Notes under the pieces: generated by a model | Seen by the model: only the letters and a program-made list of their open reading frames with translations | Database searches by the model: none | What the model was told of the DNA's origin: nothing | Shown: positions 1 to 9,304 of the stretch, in pieces | How the letters are laid out: each line of letters begins with the position of its first letter | Numbering within the stretch: the stretch's first letter is position 1 | Position numbers and translations under genes: made by a program | DNA from: Sterolibacterium denitrificans | Lineage (GTDB): Bacteria; Pseudomonadota; Gammaproteobacteria; Burkholderiales; Rhodocyclaceae | NCBI RefSeq assembly: GCF_900174485.1 | Contig: NZ_LT837803.1 | Span: 2,061,305 to 2,125,304, forward strand | Direction of reading: 5' to 3' | Length of the DNA: 64,000 bases

Positions 1-371
1 TGCTCGGCGTCTCCGGCATCTCGCAGGACATGCGCACCCTGCTCGCCTCGCCGCGGCCGGAGGCGCAGGAGGCCATCGAGCTGTTCTGCTACCGCGTCCG
101 GCGTGAAATCGGCTCGCTGAGCGCGGCTCTCGGCGGCCTCGACGCGCTGGTATTCACCGGCGGCATCGGCGAGCACGCGGCGCCGGTGCGCGAAAAGATC
201 TGCGCCGAAATGCGCTGGCTGGGCGTGGCCATGGATGCCGAGGCCAATGCGACCGCCAGCGGCGCCGGCAACGTCCGCCTCTCCCGGCCGGATGCTGCCG
301 TCCAGGTTCTGGTCATGCCCACCAACGAGGAATGGATGATCGCCCGGCACACCGCCGGCATGCTCGGCTAG
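1..371 (+). CDS. ackA: Acetate kinase, C-terminal part (5' end outside window)
   Basis: Reversible phosphorylation of acetate by ATP to acetyl phosphate in the cytoplasm, normally paired with phosphotransacetylase. The open frame enters from the window edge (first full codon at 3) and gives about 122 residues. Family landmarks visible are GVSGISQDMR at the start of the C-terminal domain, the FTGGIGEHA nucleotide-binding loop, and the MPTNEEWMIARHT C-terminal segment. The length fits the last third of a roughly 400-residue acetate kinase. The start codon and any upstream partner lie outside the window. No clear terminator follows; the next 200 bases hold the nrdJ promoter. Confidence 0.93.
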   Translation, partial: LGVSGISQDMRTLLASPRPEAQEAIELFCYRVRREIGSLSAALGGLDALVFTGGIGEHAAPVREKICAEMRWLGVAMDAEANATASGAGNVRLSRPDAAVQVLVMPTNEEWMIARHTAGMLG

Positions 372-424
372 CCCGGAATCAAGCTGCAACAGGCTGAATT
401 TGTGCGGTTTTTCACACTTTTTAC

Positions 425-476
425 CTACTAGATATAGTGGCACGATATTTACGATGCCACTAGGCAAAGTTATAAC
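425..476 (+). promoter_or_regulatory. Tandem NrdR-box-like sites overlapping a sigma70-type promoter of nrdJ
   Basis: Bases 425-440 match the NrdR consensus acaCwAtATaTwGtgt over its core (CTAGATATAG). A weaker match begins at 457, 32 bp downstream, close to the three-helical-turn spacing known for paired NrdR boxes. A -35-like TTTACG (448-453) and a -10-like TATAAC (471-476) with a 17 bp spacer lie between and over the boxes, so bound NrdR would block polymerase. An inverted repeat TAGTGGCA/TGCCACTA (435-442 and 455-462) joins the two sites. The match was made by eye. Confidence 0.6.
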
Positions 477-571
477 TACTTGTTTTAATTGAATACAAAA
501 TTTTTTGCTTTCATTTAAAAAAAAAGGCGGCTATTCTTCAGCAACCCTCTTACAACGACTGCGGGAAGAAG

Positions 572-3500
572 ATGACGACAAAGACCACCGCCGCTGCTGC
601 AGCAAACGCTACGAACGCTGCAAACACCCAAGCCCAGGCTCAACAAGCCACCCAGCAAACCGCGCCGCCCCTGCCTCAGGAAATCGCCGGCGAGGTATTG
701 ATCGAGAAATACGCCAAGGGCAACGAAACCAACGTTTCCGAAGTGCGCCAGCGGGTCGCCCGCGCCCTTGCCGCGGTCGAAAACGAAGACAAGCGCGCCT
801 ACTGGGAAAAGCAGTTCCATGAAGTGCAGGAACACGGCTTCGTGCCCGCCGGCCGCATCAACTCCGCCGCCGGCACCGACCTGTGCGCCACACTGATCAA
901 CTGCTTCGTGCAGCCGGTGGGCGACTCGATCTCGGAAACCTCCGATGGCCGCCCCGGCATCTACACCGCCTTGCAGCAGGCCGCCGAAACCATGCGCCGC
1001 GGCGGCGGCGTCGGCTATGACTTCTCCTCGATTCGCCCGGTCGGCGCCCACGTCAAGGGCACGCAATCGCGCGCCTCCGGCCCCGTCTCCTACATGCGCG
1101 TCTTCGACCGTTCCTGCGAAACCGTCGAATCGGCCGGCTCGCGCCGTGGCGCGCAGATGGGCGTGCTGCGCTGCGACCACCCGGACATCGAGGAATTCAT
1201 CCACGCCAAGGACAAGGGCGATCTGACCAATTTCAACATCTCGATCGGCGTCACCGACGAATTCATGCGCGCCGTCGAGGCCGACGGCGAAGTGGAACTG
1301 ACCCACAAGGCCAAACCCTCCGCCGACTTCCTCGCCGCCGGCGCCTACCAGCGTGAGGAAGAACCGGCTGAAACCAATGCCGCCAACGCCAAGGCTGCGC
1401 CGAAGAAGGACGCCTCGGGCGACGGCAGCGCCGGCCTCTGGGTGTATCGCAAGATCAAGGCCCGCGAACTGTGGGACCAGATCATGCGCTCGACCTACGA
1501 CCATGCCGAGCCGGGCATCCTCTTCCTCGATCGCATGAACCGCGACAACAACCTGTATTACTGCGAGACCATCGAGGCCACCAATCCCTGCGCCGAACAA
1601 CCGCTGCCGCCCTACGGCTGCTGCTGCCTGGGCTCGATCAACCTGACGCTGTTCGTCGACGCGCCGTTTTCCGAGCAGGCCGCCTTCGACTACGCCGCCT
1701 TCGGCAAGGCCGTCGACGTCTCGGTGCGCATGCTCGACAACGTGCTCGACGCCACTCATTGGCCGCTGCCCCAGCAGCACGCCGAAGCCCAGGCCAAGCG
1801 CCGCATCGGGCTGGGCTTCACTGGCCTGGGCGATGCCCTGATCATGCTGCGCCTGCGCTACGACACGACCGAAGCGCGCGCCATGGCCGCGAAGATCTCC
1901 GAATTCATGCGCGATCGCGCCTATCTGGCCTCGGTAGACCTGGCCAAGGAGCGCGGCGCCTTTCCGCTGTTCAATGCCGACCTGTACCTGTCCGGCGGCA
2001 ATTTCGCCTCGCGCCTGCCGGCCGAAATCAAGGAGCAGATCCGCAAGCACGGCATCCGCAACTCGCACCTGCTGTCGATCGCGCCCACCGGCACGATTTC
2101 GCTGGCCTTCGCCGACAATGCCAGCAACGGCATCGAGCCGCCGTTCTCCTGGACCTACACGCGCAAGAAGCGCATGGCCGACGGCACCCACAAGGAATAC
2201 GCCGTCGAGGACTACGCCTGGCGTTACTACCGCCATCTGGGCGGCAATGTCGATGCCGCCCTGCCGGAGTATTTCGTCACCGCCCTGGAAATCTCCGCCC
2301 AGGCACACAAGGACATGGTGGCTGCCGTCGCACCCTACATCGACACCTCGATCTCGAAGACGGTCAACGTCCCCGAGGATTACCCCTACACCGAGTTCGA
2401 GGATCTCTACATGGCCGCCTGGAAAGCCGGCCTGAAGGGGCTGGCCACCTATCGCCCCAACTCGGTGCTGGGCGCCGTGCTCTCCGTCTCCGACAGCAAG
2501 GGCGGCGACGCCTCCCCGGCCAAGGGCGCGGCCTCCGGCGCCCATCCCCAGGACGTCGTCATCAGCGACGCCAACCGTCGCCTCTCTATCGGCACCCTGC
2601 CCGCCCCGGTGCTTGCCTCGCTGCGCTGGCCCGGCCGGCCGCGCCTGACCGACGGCAACGCCGCGTGGACCTACATGATCGAAACGCCGCATGGCGAGTT
2701 TGCCCTGTTCGTCGGCCACATCGACAACGGCAAGAAAGTGCCCTTCGAAGTCTGGGTGAATGGCTCCGAACAACCGCGCGGCCTGGGTGCGGTCGCCAAG
2801 ACGCTGTCCATGGACATGCGCGCCAACGACCGGGGCTGGCTGAAGCTCAAGCTCGACATGCTGGCCAAGACCATCGGCGACGAATCCTTCAGCATGCCCT
2901 TCCCGCCGCACGGCGAACCGAAGCTGATGCCCGGCGTCGTCTCCGCCATGGCCCAGGCCGTGCGCTACCGCTGCGAGCAGCTCGGCGCCTTCGAGGGCAA
3001 CGATCCGACGCCGGTCATCGACACCATGTTCAGCCGCGACGAACCGCGCACCGGCACCGACGGCACGCTGTCCTGGACGGTGGATATCGTGAACCCGGCG
3101 GCCAATGAGGAATTCGTCCTCGGCCTGAAGGAAATCACCCTGCCCGACGGCGTCACCCGGCCCTACTCGGTCTGGCTGTCGGGCAACTACCCCCGCGCCC
3201 TGGATGGCCTGACCAAGCTGCTCTCGCTCGACATGCGCGTCATGGACCCGGCCTGGATCGGCATGAAGCTGCGCAAGCTGGTCGACTATCCGGAACCGCT
3301 CGGCGACTTCATGGCCTTCGTCCCGGGCACCCGCCGCCAGCAGAACTGGCCGTCGACCGTCGCCTACATCGCCCGCCTGATCATCCATCGCTACGCCATG
3401 CTCGGCATCCTCGACGAAAGCGGCTACCCGACCCGTGAAATGGGCATCCTCGAAACCCCGCAGAAGAAAGGTGGCGCCAAGGTGATGCAGGGTGCCCTGT

Positions 3501-3586
3501 GCGGCGAATGCGGCAACTACACGGTGATCCGCAAGGACGGCTGCGACTTCTGCAGCGCCTGCGGCGCCGTGGGCAGTTGCGGCTGA
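572..3586 (+). CDS. nrdJ: Adenosylcobalamin-dependent (class II) ribonucleoside-diphosphate reductase
   Basis: Reduces ribonucleotides to deoxyribonucleotides with coenzyme B12 as radical source, so it works with or without oxygen. The protein has 1004 residues. The glycyl-rich [11 protein letters not shown] motif lies near residue 141 and the active-site NPCAEQ motif at 338-343, followed by an unusual CCC run at 350-352. The last third carries two TSCPD-type repeats (about 690-780 and 830-920). The C-terminus is cysteine rich (C977, C980, C991, C994, C997, C1003) and probably serves as redox shuttle or metal site. The start at 572 has GGGAAG just upstream. A strong hairpin terminator follows. 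Monocistronic, with likely NrdR control. No cobalamin riboswitch is recognisable in the short leader. Confidence 0.95.
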   Translation: MTTKTTAAAAANATNAANTQAQAQQATQQTAPPLPQEIAGEVLIEKYAKGNETNVSEVRQRVARALAAVENEDKRAYWEKQFHEVQEHGFVPAGRINSAAGTDLCATLINCFVQPVGDSISETSDGRPGIYTALQQAAETMRRGGGVGYDFSSIRPVGAHVKGTQSRASGPVSYMRVFDRSCETVESAGSRRGAQMGVLRCDHPDIEEFIHAKDKGDLTNFNISIGVTDEFMRAVEADGEVELTHKAKPSADFLAAGAYQREEEPAETNAANAKAAPKKDASGDGSAGLWVYRKIKARELWDQIMRSTYDHAEPGILFLDRMNRDNNLYYCETIEATNPCAEQPLPPYGCCCLGSINLTLFVDAPFSEQAAFDYAAFGKAVDVSVRMLDNVLDATHWPLPQQHAEAQAKRRIGLGFTGLGDALIMLRLRYDTTEARAMAAKISEFMRDRAYLASVDLAKERGAFPLFNADLYLSGGNFASRLPAEIKEQIRKHGIRNSHLLSIAPTGTISLAFADNASNGIEPPFSWTYTRKKRMADGTHKEYAVEDYAWRYYRHLGGNVDAALPEYFVTALEISAQAHKDMVAAVAPYIDTSISKTVNVPEDYPYTEFEDLYMAAWKAGLKGLATYRPNSVLGAVLSVSDSKGGDASPAKGAASGAHPQDVVISDANRRLSIGTLPAPVLASLRWPGRPRLTDGNAAWTYMIETPHGEFALFVGHIDNGKKVPFEVWVNGSEQPRGLGAVAKTLSMDMRANDRGWLKLKLDMLAKTIGDESFSMPFPPHGEPKLMPGVVSAMAQAVRYRCEQLGAFEGNDPTPVIDTMFSRDEPRTGTDGTLSWTVDIVNPAANEEFVLGLKEITLPDGVTRPYSVWLSGNYPRALDGLTKLLSLDMRVMDPAWIGMKLRKLVDYPEPLGDFMAFVPGTRRQQNWPSTVAYIARLIIHRYAMLGILDESGYPTREMGILETPQKKGGAKVMQGALCGECGNYTVIRKDGCDFCSACGAVGSCG

Positions 3587-3630
3587 TCTCGACAACCACC
3601 GCGACGCAGCACCACCTGCAACTCGACCAG

Positions 3631-3653
3631 ACGGGGCCGCAAGGCCCCGTTTG
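3631..3653 (+). terminator. Intrinsic terminator after nrdJ
   Basis: Perfect 8 bp stem (3631-3638 with 3643-3650) closed by a GCAA tetraloop and followed by a short T run. It lies 45 bases after the nrdJ stop and well before the next gene. Confidence 0.8.
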
Positions 3654-3798
3654 CTTTGGTTCACTCGGCTCCTCGGCTCCCTCGGATCGCCCGACTCACG
3701 CGGCCCACCAGGTCCGGCCGCAAAAACATCGGCGCTCGCCGTTCGGCTTAGAATGAACCGCTCGCCTCCACCCCGCCACCCTGAGCCAGACGCCATTC

Positions 3799-6525
3799 AT
3801 GCACTACGAACAGCACTATTTGAAGCCCTTGCTGGAGCCCGCCTCCATCGCCATCGTCGGCGCTTCGGAAACCGAAGGTTCGGTAGGCGCGATCCTGGCG
3901 CGCAACATGCTGGACATGGACTACAAGGGCCGCCTGTTTTTCGTCAATCCCAAGCACAAGACGGTGTATGGCCACCCCTGCCATGCGCGCATCGAGGACG
4001 TGCCGCAGCGTCTCGACCTGGCGGCCATCTGCACGCCGGCCCACACCGTGCCGGCCATCGTCGAAGCCTGCGGCCACGCCGGCACCCGCAGCGCGCTGAT
4101 CGTTTCGAGCGGCTTTGCCGAAACCGGGACGCAAACGCGCGGCGCCATGCTCGAGCGCAGCATCGTCGACATCGCGCGCCGCCACCGCATGCGCCTGCTC
4201 GGCCCGAACTGTCTGGGCATCATGCGTCCAGCCGGCGGCGTCAACCTGACCTACACGCACTGCAGCGTCAACCCCGGCGGGATCGGCCTGATTTCGCAAT
4301 CAGGCGCGCTGTGCACCGCCGTGCTCGACTGGGCACAGCCCAACAATGTCGGCTTTTCCAGCGTCGTCAGCCTGGGCACTTCCAGCGACGTCGATTTCGG
4401 CGAAGTGCTCGATTACATGGTGGCCGACCCGAAGACCAAAAGCATCTTCCTGTACATCGAAGGCGTCCGCAACGCGCGCCGCTTCATGAGCGCCCTGCGC
4501 GCCGCGGCACGCTGCAAGCCGGTGCTGGTGATCAAGGTCGGCCGCCATCCGGCCGGCGAGCAGGCGGCGCGTTCGCACAGCGGCGCCATCGTCGGCGCGG
4601 ATGACGTCTTCGATGCCGCGCTGCGGCGCGCCGGCGTCGTGCGCCTATTTACCGTCGGCCAGATGTACGCCACGGTACAGGCATTGTTCGCCCACTTCCA
4701 GCCGCGCGGCAACCGGCTGGCCATCCTCACCAACGGCGGCGGCCTGGGTGTCATGGCCGCCGACCATGCCGACGACATCGGCATCCGGCTGGCCGATCTT
4801 GCGCCGAAAACCCTGCAGCGTCTCGATAAGGCATTGCCGGCCGGCTGGTCGCGCAGCAATCCGCTCGACATCGGCGGCGAAGCCGATCCCGCCCGCTACG
4901 CGCTGGCCTTGCGGGCCCTGCAGGAAGACGAAAACGTCGATGGCGTGCTGACCATCCTCGCCCCACAGGCCCAAAGTGATCCGACCCAGACCGCCCGCGG
5001 CCTGATCGATCTGGCCCGCCAGTCGGACAAGCCGCTGGTCACCTGCTGGATGGGCGATGCCCAGGTCAGGGAGGCGCGCCTGCTGTTCAAGGGCGCGAGC
5101 ATCCCGGCCTTTCGCACGCCGGAACCGGCCGTCGAACTGTTTTCGCACTTGAGCAATTACTTCCGCAACCAGAAATTGCTGCTGCAAACGCCGCCCGCCA
5201 GCCTGGACGGCGGCGCCGATGCCGGCTACCCGCCGGCACGCAGCGAAAGCGCCCGTCTGGTCATCGAAACCGCGCTGCACGAAGGCCGCCTGGTACTGAG
5301 CGAGATGGAATCCAAGGCCCTGCTCGCCGCCTTCCGCATCCCCATCGCCCAGACCATGCTGGCGCGCTCGGTTTCGGAGGCCCTGGTGCTGGCCGAGGAA
5401 ATCGGCCTGCCGGTGGTCATGAAGATCGACTCGCCGCAAGTCACCGAAAAATCCAGTTGCGGCGGCGTGCGCCTAAACCTGACCACGCCGGTCGCCGTGC
5501 GCGATGCCTACCAGGGCATACACAACGACGTCCGGCGCTGCCTGCCCGAAGCAACCATCAACGGCATCACCATCGAACCGATGATCAGCAAGCCGCACGG
5601 CCGCGAGCTGCGCATCGCCATCGTGCAGGATCCCGTCTTCGGCCCGGCGATCACCCTCGGCCCCGGCGGCGCCGACATCGCCGGCAGCGCCGCGGAACGC
5701 CGCTGCGTTGCGCTGCCGCCGCTGGATCCGGTGCTCATCGGCGACATGCTGCAATCATCGCGCCTGACGAATCGCCTCGTCGCTCGCGGCATGCTCCCCA
5801 ATGCCAACATGCAGGCGCTGGAAGCCGTACTGCTGCGCGTTTCTGAAATGGCCTGCGAATTGCCGTGGATACGCGAGCTGGAAATCAATCCGCTGATCAT
5901 CGACGAGCACGGCGCCGTCGCCGTCGATGCCCGCATCGTCATCGCGCAACTGCCGCAGCATGCCGGTCCTTACGACCACATGGCGATCCACCCCTATCCG
6001 GCAGCGCTGGTCAGCAGCTTCGAAGCACGCAACGGACGGCAGGTCACCCTGCGACCGATCAAGCCCGCGGATGCCGCGCTCGAACAGGCCTTCGTGCAGA
6101 AACTGTCGCCGCAATCACGCTATCTCCGCTTCATGAACGCCATCCGCGAACTCTCGCCCGCCCAACTGGTGCGCCTGACGCAGATCGATTACGACCGCGA
6201 GATGGCCTTCATCGCCGTCGTGAACGACGCGGACGGCGGCGCTGAAACCCAGATCGGCGTGGCGCGCTACGCCGTCAATCCGGATGGCGCATCCTGCGAA
6301 TTCGCCATCGTCGTCGCCGACGACTGGCAGGGCCTGGGACTGGCGCAGCGGCTGATGGCGGCCCTGATCGAAACCGCCCGCAACCACGCCGGCCTGAAGA
6401 CCATGCACGGCGATTTCCTCATCGAAAACCAGCGCATGCTCGCCTTTGCCAGGCGGCTGGGCTTCGTCATCTCCGCCCATCCCGACGAACCCGGCCTCAA
6501 ACGCGGCGTACTCGCGCTGGCCTGA
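3799..6525 (+). CDS. Pat-type protein: NDP-forming acyl-CoA ligase domains fused to a GNAT acetyltransferase
   Basis: The 908-residue protein joins a CoA-binding domain (about 1-130), a succinyl-CoA-ligase-like domain (about 150-300), an ATP-grasp domain (about 480-700) and a C-terminal GNAT domain (about 735-900). This is the architecture of the protein lysine acetyltransferase Pat, which acetylates acetyl-CoA synthetase and other enzymes. Residue 260 is histidine in an RSHSGAIVG motif, the region that carries the phosphohistidine in true NDP-forming ligases, so ligase activity is not excluded. It lies two genes from acetate kinase, consistent with acetyl-CoA/acetate control. Start chosen at the first ATG; no strong Shine-Dalgarno is visible. 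Converges with nnrS. Confidence 0.85.
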   Translation: MHYEQHYLKPLLEPASIAIVGASETEGSVGAILARNMLDMDYKGRLFFVNPKHKTVYGHPCHARIEDVPQRLDLAAICTPAHTVPAIVEACGHAGTRSALIVSSGFAETGTQTRGAMLERSIVDIARRHRMRLLGPNCLGIMRPAGGVNLTYTHCSVNPGGIGLISQSGALCTAVLDWAQPNNVGFSSVVSLGTSSDVDFGEVLDYMVADPKTKSIFLYIEGVRNARRFMSALRAAARCKPVLVIKVGRHPAGEQAARSHSGAIVGADDVFDAALRRAGVVRLFTVGQMYATVQALFAHFQPRGNRLAILTNGGGLGVMAADHADDIGIRLADLAPKTLQRLDKALPAGWSRSNPLDIGGEADPARYALALRALQEDENVDGVLTILAPQAQSDPTQTARGLIDLARQSDKPLVTCWMGDAQVREARLLFKGASIPAFRTPEPAVELFSHLSNYFRNQKLLLQTPPASLDGGADAGYPPARSESARLVIETALHEGRLVLSEMESKALLAAFRIPIAQTMLARSVSEALVLAEEIGLPVVMKIDSPQVTEKSSCGGVRLNLTTPVAVRDAYQGIHNDVRRCLPEATINGITIEPMISKPHGRELRIAIVQDPVFGPAITLGPGGADIAGSAAERRCVALPPLDPVLIGDMLQSSRLTNRLVARGMLPNANMQALEAVLLRVSEMACELPWIRELEINPLIIDEHGAVAVDARIVIAQLPQHAGPYDHMAIHPYPAALVSSFEARNGRQVTLRPIKPADAALEQAFVQKLSPQSRYLRFMNAIRELSPAQLVRLTQIDYDREMAFIAVVNDADGGAETQIGVARYAVNPDGASCEFAIVVADDWQGLGLAQRLMAALIETARNHAGLKTMHGDFLIENQRMLAFARRLGFVISAHPDEPGLKRGVLALA

Positions 6526-6570
6526 GTGGCCTGAGCCAAGGCGAAGAACGATGCTGACTGCAACCTCGGC

Positions 6571-7746
6571 TCAATGTTCCTTGCCATCCACGCGCGGCTG
6601 GAACAAATAGGGAATGTAGCGCCAGCCCAGCGTGGCGAAACAGAGAAACCAGCAGGCCGTCGCCAGCGCCAGCCAGAGCGTGTAGGCCCCGGGCAGGAAC
6701 TGCGGCATGACGAGACGCGAAACGAAGGCAAGGATCATCAGCCACAGGACGGCCTTGTCGACGGCATCGAAGCTGACCTTGCGCCCGGTATGCCCCTTGG
6801 AAATGCGCACCAGCATGGCGGGAATGATCAATCCCATCACGCCGAAACTGAACACATGCGTCGCAACGCCGCCGATCCAGCCCGGATCGAACGTATGTTG
6901 CAACGCCACCAGCAACAACTGAACGACGATCGCCAGGTAGCCCAGATACATGATGCCGATGTCGATCCGGCGCATCGCCCGCTGCGGCTGCCAGAACACG
7001 AAACGCAGCAGCAACAGCAAGGCCAGCAGCATGGCCAGCCCGCCCGCCAGCAGATCCGGCAGGAAGCTCTCGAAAATCATGGCCAAAGCGAGCAGCTTGA
7101 TCGCCCGGTCGAGCCGGGGATCGCGCAGTATCTCCACCTGGAACGCCGACCTCATGAATTGCGTCAGCGTGCGCTCCAGCATGACCAGGAAGGCCACCCG
7201 GAACAGCCCGATGGCCATGCTCACGCCCGCCTGAAAATACTCTCCGCTCAGGATCAGGTTTTTCGCCACCAGGAAGAGCGGCAGCGCGATCAGGAAAAAA
7301 TAATTGTCGCTGTAGGAATCGGTTTTGCTGTGGCGCACCAGTGTCCACAGCAGCATGAGCACGATGGCAACCAGGAACAGATTGTTGCTCAGATAAAACA
7401 CAACCGGCGACAACGCGGCCTCGTACCACATGCCAAGACGCTCGACGATCCAGGCGAGTGTGAGCAACATCAGGGCCGCGCCGTGATAGCCGCGTATCTG
7501 CACCCAGTTCTTGGTTGCCGTCAGGAGGAAGCCGCCGATCACCGCCCAGCCGAAACCGAAAAACATTTCGTGCGCATGCCATTGCATGGGCGCGAAATCA
7601 TGCATCGGCGCCGGCAGCCAGCCGATGAACAACAACAGCCAGAGCGGCGGCAGCAGCATGCCCGAAACGGCCGCAAGACTGAAAAAGGGCCTGAAACCAA
7701 CCAGCCAGAGCGGCTGGGACAACAACCTGCGCAACAAGGAAACCAT
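6571..7746 (-). CDS. nnrS: NnrS family haem/copper membrane protein
   Basis: Polytopic inner-membrane protein of 391 residues, about 12 hydrophobic segments. The N-terminal FRPFFSLAAV segment and the WHAHEMFFGFGWAVIGGFLLTATKNW motif region (histidines near residues 57-59) are diagnostic of NnrS, a haem- and copper-containing protein that protects against nitric oxide in denitrifiers. Conserved histidines recur near GGVATHVFSFG. It stands alone between Pat and HDOD genes, away from the DNR-like regulator at 40075. Its presence supports nitrogen-oxide respiration in the host. Confidence 0.88.
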   Translation of the reverse strand: MVSLLRRLLSQPLWLVGFRPFFSLAAVSGMLLPPLWLLLFIGWLPAPMHDFAPMQWHAHEMFFGFGWAVIGGFLLTATKNWVQIRGYHGAALMLLTLAWIVERLGMWYEAALSPVVFYLSNNLFLVAIVLMLLWTLVRHSKTDSYSDNYFFLIALPLFLVAKNLILSGEYFQAGVSMAIGLFRVAFLVMLERTLTQFMRSAFQVEILRDPRLDRAIKLLALAMIFESFLPDLLAGGLAMLLALLLLLRFVFWQPQRAMRRIDIGIMYLGYLAIVVQLLLVALQHTFDPGWIGGVATHVFSFGVMGLIIPAMLVRISKGHTGRKVSFDAVDKAVLWLMILAFVSRLVMPQFLPGAYTLWLALATACWFLCFATLGWRYIPYLFQPRVDGKEH

Positions 7747-7886
7747 CAGACCGGCAAGCCTTTCACTTTCACGATGAAACGGAGAAACGAATGACGATAC
7801 CGAATGAACGCTTGCGGGTCAAAGGCATCTGATTCAGCAGCCTGGTGTGGTGCTTGCGAATTGGAAGCACTACTCATCACGGCTAC

Positions 7887-7950
7887 CGTCATTCCCTCGC
7901 AGGCGGGAATCCAGCGCCTTCATGGCTCCCCGCCTGCGCGGGGATGACGA
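7887..7950. repeat. Intergenic palindromic repeat, copy 1
   Basis: Two arms of the type GTCATTCCC..AGGCGGGAATCC and GGMTCCCCGCCTGCGCGGGGATGAC lie head to head across about 64 bp. Related copies occur at 23071 and, inverted, at 59161. The 245-base gap 7747-7991 between nnrS and the HDOD gene holds nothing else I recognise. Resembles the REP-like mini-repeats common in proteobacterial genomes. Confidence 0.8.
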
Positions 7951-7991
7951 GTGTATTTATCGAGTGGCTCCATGAATTGCCGATCACTACA

Positions 7992-8843
7992 CTAAAAACG
8001 CAAGGCCATCATCAGCGAATGGATTTCCTCGGCAGACTTTTCCAGTATGCCGGCCAATGTTTCATCGCCGACGACATGATCTATCAGCGAAGGCCCCTCC
8101 AACGCCTCCTCCCGGCCTTCGTCGTCCGTGCGCTGCTGGTTGAGCGGAGAAACGACCGGCGCCAGTTGATTCGCCAGCAACAGCGTATCGCCGAGCGTCA
8201 CCGGCGGCAGCGTCAGAAAACCGTTCCAGCAATCCTCCACCGCCTCCATGACCTGTTCCGGCACGGCGAGGCGCTTCAGTACGGCACGCCCGATGATCCG
8301 CTCGCCCTGTTCGACCCAGCCGGCAAGATCGCCGTCGAGCAGGCCGGGATGGGATGGCGCCTGCGAAATCAGATAGAAACCGCCGACTTCATGGACGATG
8401 GCGGCAAACATCGCCGTTTCGGCATCGACCAGGGTGATGCGCTGCGCAATCAAATGCGCAAGGGAAGCCACGTGCGCCGTATGCTCCCAGAGCTGGCTTG
8501 CCTTGGCCTGCAACTGCGGATCGGCGATCATGCTGGCAAACTGCCGCGTCACCACCGCGGTTGCCAAGGCATGCAAGGTACGAAAACCGAGGCGCCCGAC
8601 CGCGCTGCGCACATCGGCAATTTCCCGTCCCGAACGATTGTAGGCAACCGAATTGGCAATCGCCACGATCCGCGCCGCAAGCAAAGGCTCTGCCTGTATC
8701 AGCCGGGCGATTTTTTCTATATGCGTATCCGAATCACCGAAAGCCTGCTGAATCTTCAGCGCGGCATCGATATTGGTGGGGAAAATCAATTCACCCCGTT
8801 CGGCTTGCGCGGCAATGCGCTTCAGTGCATCCACCCTGTCCAT
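7992..8843 (-). CDS. HDOD domain protein
   Basis: 283-residue cytoplasmic protein with an HDOD domain spanning about residues 20-215, recognised from the LPTNIDAALKIQQAF-like entry, the AARIVAIANSVAYNRSG helix, SAVGRLGFRTLHALA, and the degenerate HD region (VHEVGGFYLISQAPSHPG). HDOD proteins are catalytically degenerate relatives of HD-GYP domains, used as signalling adaptors in chemotaxis, stress and c-di-GMP pathways. No output domain is fused; the C-terminal 60 residues are unassigned. Monocistronic. Start chosen at ATG 8843, with AAGG rather far upstream. Confidence 0.85.
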   Translation of the reverse strand: MDRVDALKRIAAQAERGELIFPTNIDAALKIQQAFGDSDTHIEKIARLIQAEPLLAARIVAIANSVAYNRSGREIADVRSAVGRLGFRTLHALATAVVTRQFASMIADPQLQAKASQLWEHTAHVASLAHLIAQRITLVDAETAMFAAIVHEVGGFYLISQAPSHPGLLDGDLAGWVEQGERIIGRAVLKRLAVPEQVMEAVEDCWNGFLTLPPVTLGDTLLLANQLAPVVSPLNQQRTDDEGREEALEGPSLIDHVVGDETLAGILEKSAEEIHSLMMALRF

Positions 8844-8956
8844 GGCGGAATGATACCTTGCCGCAGAGCCTCCATGGCGCTCCCGCTCAAGTCAGACAAT
8901 CGACGGATTACAAGAGTAGCGGAGCAGCAAAGCAGGCCGAAAACCCCTGTCGCGGA

Positions 8957-8985
8957 AAAACAAAAATGCCGCCCGGAGGCGGCAT
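8957..8985 (-). terminator. Terminator after tRNA-Cys
   Basis: On the minus strand an 8 bp stem ATGCCGCC/GGCGGCAT with a 4-base loop is followed by TTTTTGTTTTT. It lies 27 bases beyond the tRNA-Cys 3' end. Confidence 0.88.
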
Positions 8986-9012
8986 AACATATTGTTTCAG
9001 CTTAATATTTTT

Positions 9013-9086
9013 TGGAGGCGGGGGTCGGAATCGAACCGGCGTAGACGGCTTTGCAGGCCGCTGCATAACCACTTTGCTACCCCGCC
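9013..9086 (-). tRNA. tRNA-Cys (anticodon GCA)
   Basis: 74 nt including encoded CCA. The acceptor stem GGCGGGG/CCCCGCC pairs fully, the anticodon loop reads CTGCAAA, and the T loop GGTTCGATTCC is standard. It is downstream of tRNA-Gly in the same orientation. Confidence 0.97.
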
Positions 9087-9121
9087 AGGACCCTTGACGA
9101 CGACTCAAACGGGTTCTGAAG

Positions 9122-9149
9122 AGAAAAGGGAAAGCTTGCGCTTTCCCTT
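9122..9149 (-). terminator. Hairpin between tRNA-Gly and tRNA-Cys, terminator-like
   Basis: Perfect 9 bp stem (9126-9134 with 9141-9149) with a six-base loop. Reading on the minus strand it is followed by TTTTCTC. It may terminate part of the transcription coming from tRNA-Gly or act as a processing signal, since no separate promoter for tRNA-Cys is obvious in the short gap. Confidence 0.65.
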
Positions 9150-9157
9150 ACTGAAAC

Positions 9158-9233
9158 TGGAGCGGCAGAAGAGTCTCGAACTCTCGACCTCAACCTTGGC
9201 AAGGTTGCGCTCTACCAACTGAGCTACTGCCGC
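9158..9233 (-). tRNA. tRNA-Gly (anticodon GCC)
   Basis: 76 nt including encoded CCA. GCGGCAG acceptor stem, D loop AGCTCAGTTGGTAGAGC, anticodon loop TTGCCAA, and T loop GAGTTCGAGACTC. First gene of a two-tRNA unit with tRNA-Cys. Confidence 0.97.
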
Positions 9234-9247
9234 AAGACAGAAGAGAA

Positions 9248-9275
9248 TTATAGCCGCAAATTTTTCACCGTCAAC
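9248..9275 (-). promoter_or_regulatory. Sigma70 promoter of the tRNA-Gly/tRNA-Cys unit
   Basis: On the minus strand TTGACG (9275-9270), a 16 bp spacer and a perfect TATAAT (9253-9248) precede tRNA-Gly by about 14 bases. Confidence 0.85.
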
Positions 9276-9304
9276 AATTTTGGGAAGATGTGTCGAGAAA
9301 ACGC

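Noticed and set aside
372-571. Cobalamin riboswitch before the B12-dependent reductase
   Set aside because: The leader after the likely promoter is under 100 bases and lacks a B12-box-like element.
515-3796. Very long open frame antisense to nrdJ
   Set aside because: Composition is Gly/Ala/Arg/Val rich with no recognisable domain; it mirrors GC-biased codon use of the sense gene.
7924-7938. Short match to the tRNA-Asn 3' end (TGGCTCCCCG) as a far attachment site
   Set aside because: It is part of a palindromic repeat arm whose other copies read GGATCCCC; the match is only about 10 bases and is likely chance.
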